The notes under the pieces are model-generated. The model saw only the letters and a list, made by a program, of their open reading frames with translations, was not told the origin of the DNA and made no database searches. From Spirosoma rhododendri (GTDB lineage: Bacteria > Bacteroidota > Bacteroidia > Cytophagales > Spirosomataceae), in contig NZ_CP051678.1 in assembly GCF_012849055.1 (NCBI RefSeq), positions 186,001 through 250,000 on the forward strand: a DNA stretch of 64,000 bases. The letters are read 5' to 3'. A program made the translations under genes and the position numbers. Every line of letters begins with the position of its first letter. The stretch's first letter is position 1. Shown here piece after piece: positions 34,343 through 41,759 of the stretch.

Positions 34343-34672
34343 ACAGTTTAGAATTAGCGTGAAGTGCTTTATTTGCTGAAAATCACATTAATAACTTACC
34401 TGATGTATACCCTTATTGCCCGCTCAGAAAGGTGAATTAGAAAGTTATAAATTGAGTATACGAGTCATTGTTTAGACATGTAATGCAGTAATATTACCTA
34501 ATTTATTTGTCCAGATGTTATCAATTTCTATATATACGTTACATAAAGGCATTAGTTCAGTTGGTTGTTATGACTAAGTATTTGACGTCATTAGCCATAA
34601 AAATTCTTTAAAATTTACAATCAATTGATCCGTCCACGCTACTTACATAAACGTAGGCCTGTATAAGTCGAA
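34343..34672. other. AT-rich intergenic region without a visible gene
   Basis: No credible open frame on either strand. It is AT-rich and presumably contains the promoter of the large lipoprotein gene on the minus strand. Confidence 0.6.
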
Positions 34673-35065
34673 TTACCCTTTATTATTGAACGCTTGAATA
34701 ATTGTGGCGATAGAAGCCATGATTGTCGTCACCTTGTTCAGGGTTTCGGTCTGGTTGGGTTGTAACTGCCTCTTCAGCGCATCTAACTCATACAACAACT
34801 TTTGTGTATTGGCCTCGTTCAACGCATCCATTAAGGCAAAACCGCCACGTAGTAGCAAGTCGTGGGCCTTGACGGCTAAAGAGAAGTAAGTTCGCTGGAG
34901 ACTACAGTTCAGTCGACTTAGTAAGCCTGAATCTTGAAAGTCGTCTAGTATGGCGAAGGTTATATTTATATCGTCACCCGCAATTGCCCTAAAACCGTCG
35001 TATTCATAAACTGTGCATAGCTGATTTAGTGGAGCGTTCTCACATACGTATTTTAATATGCCGTC
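34673..35065 (-). pseudogene. Open frame of about 130 codons without a start codon
   Basis: From 35065 the frame is open to the stop at 34673 and reads like real protein (INITFAILDDFQDSGLLSRL, YFSLAVKAHDLLLRGGFALM, ELDALKRQLQPNQTETLNKV). It contains no ATG or GTG in the first half; the first TTG is at 34858 and would give only 61 residues. An upstream stop at 35066-35068 precedes it. It is probably a gene that has lost its 5' end or suffered a frameshift near 35060. The C-terminal part is helical with a coiled-coil tendency. Function unknown. Confidence 0.45.
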
Positions 35066-35200
35066 TTATGCTGCGAGGTGATGATGGCTAGTGGCATGGG
35101 GGGCTATACAGTAATAAGTAAATGTGTTATTTGATTACTCGTCGATCGTTTGCATCAGACTTAGACTTGACTTAATAACCGTAGCTGATATACAAACAGT

Positions 35201-35237
35201 TATCATTTATATATAGTATCATTTATATAAATGACAA
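35201..35237. repeat. Pair of TATCATTTATA-type repeats near the partition genes
   Basis: TATCATTTATATA (35201) and TATCATTTATATAAATGA (35218) stand 17 bp apart; the second contains the perfect palindrome TCATTTATATAAATGA (35219-35234). Related motifs lie at 36131 and 37061-37102. They may be binding sites of the partition protein. The surrounding 35066-35330 carries no gene and is AT-rich. Confidence 0.7.
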
Positions 35238-35330
35238 TTATCTAATTAGTGATGTTGCTGATGATAGAAGGAAGAAAGAGGTATTTCGATATAGTATCAG
35301 ACCACCTTAATAAGATTGTGACTCTGTTCT

Positions 35331-35492
35331 CTAGCTATGAACAGGCTTGCGCGCAATGGCATCTATATCCCCAGGGTTGACCCGTGCTAACAGCTCGTTA
35401 GCTTTATCCAGTTTTGATTGCGCACTAGGGCTCTTGCTGGCCGCAGCTTGAGCGCTGTTTATCGCACGATTCTTTTTAGCTATCTCTTTCAT
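35331..35492 (-). CDS. Small basic protein downstream of the DUF6934-type gene
   Basis: A 53-residue frame, MKEIAKKNRAINSAQAAASK then SPSAQSKLDKANELLARVNP, ending KPVHS. It is basic and helical with no signal peptide. It starts 20 bp after the stop of the DUF6934-type gene on the same strand, so the two are likely co-transcribed. The size and pairing would suit a toxin-antitoxin partner, but no family is recognised. Confidence 0.5.
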   Translation of the reverse strand: MKEIAKKNRAINSAQAAASKSPSAQSKLDKANELLARVNPGDIDAIARKPVHS

Positions 35493-35511
35493 ATGCGTAG
35501 TTAGGACTAGC

Positions 35512-35976
35512 CTATCTTAATCGTAGTATGAATGCCTCGGTACCATTACCCGGTGGGTGGTACGGATACAAGTTACCCATTTTATCGATACCGAAGAAGT
35601 CGATCCGGTCGCTGACCTCATGACCATATAGGTTTACGACGCCACGGTAGAGCCGGGTTCTGGCATCGGTGCTCCCTGTTAGGAAAACAAGTTTATCCGG
35701 ATGATGTTCCCAGAACATAAACAGGCTCTTTATAACCGTTGCAATCACTTGGTTACGGTTACCGTTATCGAGCACTGTCCTATCGTCGAGCCGTCGCTTT
35801 TGCCGATTGTCTTCTTCGTAGTCGACCCAAATACCGAAGCCTAAATTCCAGATCAGCGGGTTCTGCGTAACTTGGTACTGTATGCCCATCTGGAACGAGC
35901 CCCGTAGTCCTTCATTGACAAAAGCGAAAGCTGTTCCCCTCTCTGATTCCTTTAACTCGTAACTCTCAATATTCAT
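35512..35976 (-). CDS. DUF6934-type protein of unknown function
   Basis: A 154-residue protein. AFAFVNEGLRGSFQMGIQYQ near residues 16-35, WNLGFGIWVD, NGNRNQVIATVIKSLFMFW and FLTGSTDARTRLYRGVVNLY fit a family frequent in Bacteroidota (DUF6934). The GST-x-ARTRLYR stretch is its most conserved part. The function is unknown; members are often found next to a very small gene, as here. It has no signal or membrane segment. The upstream region contains TATCATTTATA palindromes shared with the divergent parA. Confidence 0.6.
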   Translation of the reverse strand: MNIESYELKESERGTAFAFVNEGLRGSFQMGIQYQVTQNPLIWNLGFGIWVDYEEDNRQKRRLDDRTVLDNGNRNQVIATVIKSLFMFWEHHPDKLVFLTGSTDARTRLYRGVVNLYGHEVSDRIDFFGIDKMGNLYPYHPPGNGTEAFILRLR

Positions 35977-36130
35977 TCCTAGTGTTCAGGGCCCTCATAC
36001 CTTGACTATGTATCGGGCATAAGCTCGCGTGTAACCGACGCAATATTACAATATAATGGCCTTAGTAAGATAGCTATACACTTCCTTGTTTATGCATTTG
36101 TTCATGCCAACTTATTGATATCAAAACTCT

Positions 36131-36150
36131 TATCATTTATATAAATGGTA
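36131..36150. promoter_or_regulatory. TATCATTTATATAAATGGTA palindrome upstream of parA
   Basis: A near-perfect 20-bp palindrome 40 bp before the parA start, with the same core as the sites at 35201-35237 and 37061-37102. It is a likely operator or centromere-type site for the ribbon-helix-helix partner. Confidence 0.65.
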
Positions 36151-36189
36151 AACTATGTAATTAAGTAAATGATGATATAACTTGCCAGC

Positions 36190-36789
36190 ATGAAAGTGAT
36201 AACCATTGCTCACCAGAAAGGCGGTGTAGGAAAAACCACGCTTGCCGTCAACCTAGCTTACTGCTTCGGAGAAGAGTCTAGGGTGGCCATAGTCGACGCC
36301 GATTTACAGGGATCTGTGACTGATTTGAAAGACTTCCTAACCGGAGTCGACGTGCACGACCTCGACAGCCTGCTGAGTGGTAAGCTAGCGGACTACGATC
36401 TAATCGTGATTTATACCCCGCCGTATCTGTCAAGCCGGTTAACTGAACTGTTTACACTGTCTGACTACGTATTGGTCCCGACCAAAGCGGGTATACTGGA
36501 TGCGATGGCGATCCGGGCAACGATAGCGTTATTGCAACAGTCCATGAATGCAAAGCCAGCACTGAAAGCCGGGATCATTCTCAACATGGTACTTCCCCGA
36601 ACCTCGCTTAATGAGGAGGTAAAAGAGATATTGACGGGATATGATATACCGCTACTCTCCAGTCGGATCAGTCAACGCGTGAGCTATACCCGCTCGCCTA
36701 TGACAGGAAGCATATTCGGTAGCGAAGACCAACGGGCTAAAGACGAAGTGATCGAGCTGGCCACTGAAATCATGGAACAACTAATCTAA
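36190..36789 (+). CDS. parA: ParA-family partition ATPase
   Basis: A 199-residue small ParA. KGGVGKTT at residues 10-17 is the deviant Walker A with the signature lysine, VAIVDADLQGS follows the family pattern, and PTKAGILDAMAI is the later conserved region. The usual DTPP motif reads IYTPP. Type Ib ParA proteins of plasmids pair with a small ribbon-helix-helix ParB and bind repeats around the genes. Here the next gene is such a protein, 7 bp downstream, and palindromes flank the pair. This points to a plasmid or an integrated plasmid-like element. Confidence 0.85.
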   Translation: MKVITIAHQKGGVGKTTLAVNLAYCFGEESRVAIVDADLQGSVTDLKDFLTGVDVHDLDSLLSGKLADYDLIVIYTPPYLSSRLTELFTLSDYVLVPTKAGILDAMAIRATIALLQQSMNAKPALKAGIILNMVLPRTSLNEEVKEILTGYDIPLLSSRISQRVSYTRSPMTGSIFGSEDQRAKDEVIELATEIMEQLI

Positions 36790-36796
36790 GACGACT

Positions 36797-37057
36797 ATGA
36801 GCAAAGACTATCAGGATAATCGCAAGAAGTTAGGGGCGATGCTAAAAAGCGAAACGCCAAAAACCCCCATTCAGGAAGTACGGCCGGTACCCAGCCCCGA
36901 ACCAGTTGCTGATGCAAGGCAAAGGCCCAGTCACCTTAACTTCTGGGTTGAAGACCAGCTTATGCAGCGCCTAAAAGTGTACGCAGCAAAGAGCCGTAAA
37001 ACCATCAAGCAGATTGGTAACGAAGCGTTAGAAGCATACCTCAAAGAGCATGAGTAA
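36797..37057 (+). CDS. Ribbon-helix-helix ParB-like partner
   Basis: An 86-residue protein. The N-terminal 45 residues are Pro-rich and flexible. The C-terminal HLNFWVEDQLMQRLKVYAAK followed by RKTIKQIGNEALEAYLKEH is a ribbon-helix-helix fold like small plasmid ParB/CopG proteins. It starts 7 bp after parA. It probably binds the TATCATTTATA palindromes on both sides, acting as centromere-binding protein and autorepressor. Binding is inferred from context. Confidence 0.7.
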   Translation: MSKDYQDNRKKLGAMLKSETPKTPIQEVRPVPSPEPVADARQRPSHLNFWVEDQLMQRLKVYAAKSRKTIKQIGNEALEAYLKEHE

Positions 37058-37060
37058 CGG

Positions 37061-37102
37061 TATAAATGATGACTTATAGTATTATATAGTTCATCATTTA
37101 TA
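37061..37102. repeat. Inverted repeat TATAAATGATGA...TCATCATTTATA downstream of the partition operon
   Basis: Perfect 12-bp arms (37061-37072 and 37091-37102) with an 18-base spacer, carrying the same TCATTTATA core found upstream of parA. It may be a parS-like site, or an operator for the nuclease gene that follows. Confidence 0.65.
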
Positions 37103-37158
37103 GTTTTATATAATTGATAACTCTTTCAGGTACAAATCAATATCAGTTTATATAAACT

Positions 37159-38037
37159 ATGAGTAGATTGAGGAACGATATCCGGTTGCTGCTTAGACTG
37201 TGTGTACTAAGTATGTTGCTGTTGCTCAGTCAATGTAAGCAACCAGAGGTTTCCCGGCCGCAGTCGGACATACCTACGCGTGATGATAACCTGGCGCTAG
37301 GCAATCCCGATGGAGCCATAACATCGAGTAGTAGCCCTTCTGCTTATCTAATCAATCGAAGCACTTATGCCTTATCCTACAACCAGACAACAGGTATCGC
37401 TAACTGGTGCAGCTGGCATCTAAGTAGTGCCTGGAAAGGATCGGCTGCTCGCTACGCCGGAAACTTTATCCCTGACATAAATTTGCCCGCAAGTTGGTAT
37501 CAGGCCAAGCACAGCGACTACACCAACACAGGTTTCGATCGGGGACACCTTTGCCCCTCGGACGATCGAGACAGCACGGCCGCAGAGAACCAAACGACGT
37601 TCATCCTGACTAACATCGTTCCGCAGGCGCCAACGCATAACCGGCAAAGCTGGCGGCTGCTGGAAGAGTACGCGCGGCAACTGGTAACAAAGGGGAACGA
37701 GCTATACATCATTGCTGGAACTGCCGGTAGGGGAGGAGAGGGGGACAACGGGGTTGCTAGTAGCATTGCCGCCGGTAAAATAACCGTGCCTGCTGCTCTC
37801 TGGAAAGTGATCGTTGTCCTGCCTGTAGGATCTGATGATTTGAAGCGGATCGACGCTCAGACGCGCGTTATTGCCGTCTGGATGCCTAACACAAACACGG
37901 TGGGAGCCCAGCCATGGGGAAACTATCGGTTAAGCGTCGACGAAATAGAAAGGCAAACGGGCTACGACCTGCTATCAAACGTCCCTGCTAATGTTCAACG
38001 GGTGATTGAGGCTAAAGTCGATAGGGTAGTACTTTAG
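37159..38037 (+). CDS. DNA/RNA non-specific endonuclease, predicted lipoprotein
   Basis: A 292-residue protein with lipobox LLSQC (C26). The core is a beta-beta-alpha-metal nuclease: [12 protein letters not shown] around residue 127 contains the DRGH motif with the general-base histidine (H130), and [14 protein letters not shown] follows with the metal-binding asparagine. The family (Serratia NucA type) degrades both DNA and RNA. As a lipoprotein it would act in the periplasm or at the surface, for nutrient scavenging or against incoming DNA. The upstream palindrome suggests it may share control with the partition genes. Confidence 0.85.
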   Translation: MSRLRNDIRLLLRLCVLSMLLLLSQCKQPEVSRPQSDIPTRDDNLALGNPDGAITSSSSPSAYLINRSTYALSYNQTTGIANWCSWHLSSAWKGSAARYAGNFIPDINLPASWYQAKHSDYTNTGFDRGHLCPSDDRDSTAAENQTTFILTNIVPQAPTHNRQSWRLLEEYARQLVTKGNELYIIAGTAGRGGEGDNGVASSIAAGKITVPAALWKVIVVLPVGSDDLKRIDAQTRVIAVWMPNTNTVGAQPWGNYRLSVDEIERQTGYDLLSNVPANVQRVIEAKVDRVVL

Positions 38038-38134
38038 TGGGACTCACCTCAACATATTCGCGACTACACTCTATACATAAGTCTGGCCCCACTTTTGCGC
38101 GAAGCAACATGCATATTCACGCAAAAGTAGGTGT

Positions 38135-38632
38135 ATGGGCTATTATCGACCCCGACCGATTGAGGCCAAACAGTGTAAGCATTGCAGCATTCCATTCGAG
38201 TCCCGGCATAAGCGGACCATATACTGTGGCGAATCCTGCCGGCAGCAAGCTTATCAAGCTCGGCAAAAGGTTAAGGAGAAAGACCATAAGAAGGCCTTAG
38301 GTGATTTAGCCTTCTCACTACAAAACATTGGCGTAACAGCAACGGATGCAGCTGTGGCAGCTGCCGGTAATTATCTGCTCAATGATCAGCCGGCACAGCG
38401 GGCTATTCTTGACGAGCTTAAGAAAACCCGACAGCAGGTAGAGCAGTTGCTTCAAACTAATAGCTTACTACGCGATTACGTCGATCTGCAGCTGCAAAGA
38501 GATCCTATGCTGGCTATAGAACTAAGCCAGAAGCAGGTAGTACGCATAGAACAATCCCAGCACAAGGAAAAGCTGAAGCAGGACATGTTGAACAAGCTGC
38601 TTGCCAAACGGGGTAACAAACGAAACGGGTAG
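38135..38632 (+). CDS. Zinc-ribbon protein with coiled coil
   Basis: A 165-residue protein. CKHCSIPFESRHKRTIYCGE-SC near residues 14-35 is a zinc ribbon of the type C-x2-C...C-x3-C seen in many small Bacteroidota mobile-element proteins. The remainder is helical (ELKKTRQQVEQLLQTNSLLR, ELSQKQVVRIEQSQHKEKLK), a coiled coil with a basic tail. No enzymatic motif is present. It may bind nucleic acid; the function is unknown. It follows the nuclease gene by about 100 bp. Confidence 0.6.
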   Translation: MGYYRPRPIEAKQCKHCSIPFESRHKRTIYCGESCRQQAYQARQKVKEKDHKKALGDLAFSLQNIGVTATDAAVAAAGNYLLNDQPAQRAILDELKKTRQQVEQLLQTNSLLRDYVDLQLQRDPMLAIELSQKQVVRIEQSQHKEKLKQDMLNKLLAKRGNKRNG

Positions 38633-38865
38633 CACTATAGAATTGCAACTAAGCAGCTTGGTCTCGCGAACTCGACCGGTCACCGGAAAAGAGACTATGA
38701 TTCGAGAGACGGCAATTTGAGAATCGATTAGGCACTGAACAATCATCGCTGACGCGGCTGATTCGACGACTCGTAGAAACGGGCGTTTCCTGATACGGAT
38801 GATTCAGTAGCTAAGTGCTTGTCAGTGCAAAAGTCAGATTTTGCTTGCACATAGCACGATTTGGT

Positions 38866-38892
38866 TCATTCCGAGAAAGGTCATTCCGAGAA
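38866..38892 (+). promoter_or_regulatory. Tandem direct repeats TCATTCCGAGAA upstream of the NmrA-like gene
   Basis: TCATTCCGAGAA occurs at 38866-38877 and 38881-38892, 15 bp apart, 29 bp before the start codon. Paired direct repeats of this spacing are typical of AraC-family operators, and an AraC gene is the next one downstream. The link is an inference. Confidence 0.5.
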
Positions 38893-38920
38893 CTTTGTCA
38901 CAACGCAAAAACGGACAACT

Positions 38921-39790
38921 ATGATCTTAATTACAGGAGCAACCGGAAAATTGGGCAGCCAAGTCATCCAAACCTTGCTCACCAAGAATGTACCAGCTAA
39001 TCACATTGTCGCTCTAGTACGCGACGAAACAAAAGCGGGCTACCTAAAAGAAAACGGTATTCACATCCGCATCGGTGATTATGACGACCGACCGGCCCTC
39101 GAGCAGGCCATGATAGGCATTGACAAAGTCTTGCTGGTATCCGGCTTAGACGCTAGCAAAGTCGTCCGACAGCATCAGAATGTAGTGGATGCCGCTAAAC
39201 AAGCGGGTGTAAAATGCCTGGCTTACACCAGTAACAGCCTGCGGGACCGACATACGCTGCTCAATCAAGTTATGATCACTCATGTCCAGACCGAAGATTA
39301 TATTATTGCGAGCGGTCTAAACTATCTCATCTTCCGCAATGTTCTCTACATGGATTCGATGGCACTGTTCATGATCGGAGGCAAAAATGTACTGGAAACA
39401 GGTATACATTTACCAACGGGTGAAGGGCAGGTAGCCTATGCCTTAAGAAGCGACGAGGCCGAAGCAATTGGTAATGTGCTAGCCGGGGAGAATTGCAGTA
39501 ATCGAATCTATACTTTTACTGGCAGCCAGGCGTATTCATTTGCTGATGTGGCGGATGCGCTAAGCGAGCTATCCGACAAACCTGTCACCTATACACCGGT
39601 TGACATGGACACTTACCAGGCCAGGGCGCGCGAGCGGGGGGTGCCTACCCATGCAGTGGCGATGATGGCTCCTTTCATGACGGACATTAAAAACGGACAA
39701 GCAAGCATAATCAGTTCAGACCTAGAGGAGGCCCTGGGGCGCAAACCCGTTGATCTAAAAGCGGGCCTGAAGCAGTTGTTGGACCTATAA
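38921..39790 (+). CDS. NmrA-like SDR oxidoreductase
   Basis: A protein of about 289 residues starting MILITGATGKLGSQVIQTL, where GATGKLG is the glycine-rich NAD(P)-binding loop of atypical short-chain dehydrogenases. DYDDRPALEQAMIGIDKVLL and the later PVTYTPVDMD segment match the NmrA/QOR2-like group that reduces quinones or senses NADP(H). The ATG at 38921 is the natural start; the open frame extends upstream into the direct-repeat region. The next gene, an AraC regulator, starts 15 bp after its stop, so they may form an operon that the regulator controls. Confidence 0.8.
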   Translation: MILITGATGKLGSQVIQTLLTKNVPANHIVALVRDETKAGYLKENGIHIRIGDYDDRPALEQAMIGIDKVLLVSGLDASKVVRQHQNVVDAAKQAGVKCLAYTSNSLRDRHTLLNQVMITHVQTEDYIIASGLNYLIFRNVLYMDSMALFMIGGKNVLETGIHLPTGEGQVAYALRSDEAEAIGNVLAGENCSNRIYTFTGSQAYSFADVADALSELSDKPVTYTPVDMDTYQARARERGVPTHAVAMMAPFMTDIKNGQASIISSDLEEALGRKPVDLKAGLKQLLDL

Positions 39791-39805
39791 ACTTGCTGAT
39801 ATTCA

Positions 39806-40726
39806 ATGGCTCAGGAGGCCCCCGTTCATATTCAATCCATTTCGCAGTATCACCGCTTGTTGGGGTTAGCCAAGCCTGAACACTCCTTGGTCAGTGTAAG
39901 TCGATTTGAGGATGTTCAACACAATTCAGACCTGATTTCCCAAGCGGTTATTCATAATTTTTACAGTATTGCCCTCAAGAAGACCTTTCATGCCCGGCTT
40001 AAATACGGTCAGCAGGAAGTCGATTTTGATGAAGGGGTCCTGTTGTTGATGGCCCCCTTGCAGGTGTTCGCCATTGAGGGTCCACAAGAGCCAATCGAAC
40101 CGCATCAAGGGTGGCTGCTGCTGGTTCATCCAGACCTGTTGTGGCATACGCATTTGGCTACTAAAATCCGGCACTATGAGTTTTTTGGGTATAAGGCTAA
40201 TGAGGCCCTTCACCTGTCAGAGCGCGAAGAGCAGATCCTCGTTGGTCTTATGCAGAGCATCCAGCAAGAGTACCGCCATGGGGTTGATGATTTCAGTCAG
40301 GATGTCATTGTCGCCCAGTTAGAGTTACTGCTCACCTACGCCCAACGTTTTTATCACCGCCAGTTCATGACGCGTAAAGCGAGTAGTCATCAACTACTTA
40401 ATCGGCTGGAGGACCTGCTGGATGCGTATTTTGTAGATGATAAACTACCGTCGCAGGGCGTACCTACGGTCGCTTATCTTTCAGACGCCTTGCACCTTTC
40501 TCCCAACTATCTAAGTCGATTGCTAAAAACGCTGACGGGCCAAACGACCAAACAATTCATTTTGAGTAGAGTCATCGAGTTGGCCAAGGAGAAACTATCT
40601 ACGACTAATTTGACGATTGCCGAAATCGCCTATGCGCTCGGCTTTGAGCATCCCCAGTCCTTCAATAAGTTCTTTAAAACTAAGACTAACTTAACGCCAA
40701 TGGCATTCAGGCAATCTTTTAATTGA
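39806..40726 (+). CDS. AraC-family transcriptional regulator
   Basis: A 306-residue regulator. The first 190 residues form a ligand-sensing AraC_binding-like domain (FDEGVLLLMAPLQVFAIEGP). The C-terminal 100 residues contain the double HTH: VAYLSDALHLSPNYLSRLLK and TIAEIAYALGFEHPQSFNKF-FK. In Bacteroidota such regulators often control the adjacent reductase gene. A strong hairpin terminator lies 160 bp downstream. Confidence 0.85.
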   Translation: MAQEAPVHIQSISQYHRLLGLAKPEHSLVSVSRFEDVQHNSDLISQAVIHNFYSIALKKTFHARLKYGQQEVDFDEGVLLLMAPLQVFAIEGPQEPIEPHQGWLLLVHPDLLWHTHLATKIRHYEFFGYKANEALHLSEREEQILVGLMQSIQQEYRHGVDDFSQDVIVAQLELLLTYAQRFYHRQFMTRKASSHQLLNRLEDLLDAYFVDDKLPSQGVPTVAYLSDALHLSPNYLSRLLKTLTGQTTKQFILSRVIELAKEKLSTTNLTIAEIAYALGFEHPQSFNKFFKTKTNLTPMAFRQSFN

Positions 40727-40884
40727 TCATATTGGATGTCAAATTCATATTTGTGAAGATTGCCAGAGAACAGTCTCAATAATCGCTGCTTTTCCGTTCT
40801 TTGCGGCGCTTCTGAGCTGAAAAGCAGAGTCAACCTGCTAGAAAGTCCTGTGCCGCAGAAGCCTTCTCATAAAGGTTTAAATCG

Positions 40885-40916
40885 AAACTAGTCGATCAGC
40901 ATAGATCGACTAGTTT
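40885..40916 (+). terminator. Rho-independent terminator after the AraC gene
   Basis: Perfect 13-bp arms AAACTAGTCGATC and GATCGACTAGTTT with a 6-base loop, extended by TT. Confidence 0.8.
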
Positions 40917-41001
40917 TTCGTATCATAGTCCTGATGAAGGCATTCCCCGTAACCCCTCTAAGCTCCCATCGCTTATCAGGTAAGCGGTTACCCAAACTCC
41001 T

Positions 41002-41148
41002 ATGGTCAAGCACACACTCAATGAACTCATGAACCTGCTGCTGGGCAACAGTCGTTACGTCCACTACAGTAGAAAAGATCACCTCATCTTGTTACTGCTA
41101 GTGGGATTGCTATTGTTATCGCCCCTTTTACTGCTCTGTCTCAATTAA
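41002..41148 (+). CDS. Small membrane protein
   Basis: A 48-residue frame: MVKHTLNELMNLLLGNSRYV, then a basic segment HYSRKD and a membrane helix LILLLLVGLLLLSPLLLCL. One transmembrane segment with the N-terminus probably inside. No homology recognised. It lies 16 bp before the next hypothetical gene on the same strand. Confidence 0.45.
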   Translation: MVKHTLNELMNLLLGNSRYVHYSRKDHLILLLLVGLLLLSPLLLLCLN

Positions 41149-41164
41149 CGAGCCCTGTTCAGCC

Positions 41165-41485
41165 ATGGTAACCGACCTGTTAATTGATGTTTACGGCTGG
41201 GCCAAGGGCCGGATTGGCAGGCCCGTTTTGCTACGTTACCAAGTTAGTAAAGTCAATGGGCAAGTGCCCAACAAAGTTTCTCTGCTGTTGCGGGAGTTGA
41301 ATGCCGTGAGAGTTAATGCGGAGATTGAGGTGGAGTATAACCCGGCTAAACGCTTGCCCTACCAGGCCGTATTCAGCCTATTGCCCTTCCCCGCGGAGTC
41401 GGTGCGGCCTGTTTCGCTCAGACCCAGTTTTGCCACCCAGCAGGAAGTTATCCACTGGATCAGTACAGGGGAAAACTGGGTCTGA
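41165..41485 (+). CDS. Hypothetical protein
   Basis: A 106-residue protein with a basic, beta-rich sequence (VTDLLIDVYGWAKGRIGRPV, LPYQAVFSLLPFPAESVRPV) and an amphipathic end QQEVIHWISTGENWV. No signal peptide or known motif. It follows the small membrane protein closely and may be co-transcribed with it. The function is unknown. Confidence 0.5.
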   Translation: MVTDLLIDVYGWAKGRIGRPVLLRYQVSKVNGQVPNKVSLLLRELNAVRVNAEIEVEYNPAKRLPYQAVFSLLPFPAESVRPVSLRPSFATQQEVIHWISTGENWV

Positions 41486-41759
41486 GCGAAAGAGGTTGTG
41501 TCCCATTTAACGGGCCTATATGATGGCAGTTGTCAGCACAATATTGTCGGGTACTTTGGGCGTAGCTTGTGGTTTACAGGGGCCTGTATGCTTCGTTTCC
41601 AGAAAGAAGTCGTCGAGAAAGCAGTAGATTGCAATCACTTTTTCAGCCATAGCCAGAGCGGGTTATCAATGTTTTCGCACCTCAAAGGTAAGCCTGCTCT
41701 ACGCTATGTCTTTTTTGTGCTTGTATCAAGTAGCTTTCATACAACTTAGATTAGTTAAT
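41486..41759. other. Intergenic region without a confident gene
   Basis: A frame of 83 codons at 41498-41749 shows no protein-like composition and is probably not real. Nothing else is seen. Confidence 0.5.
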
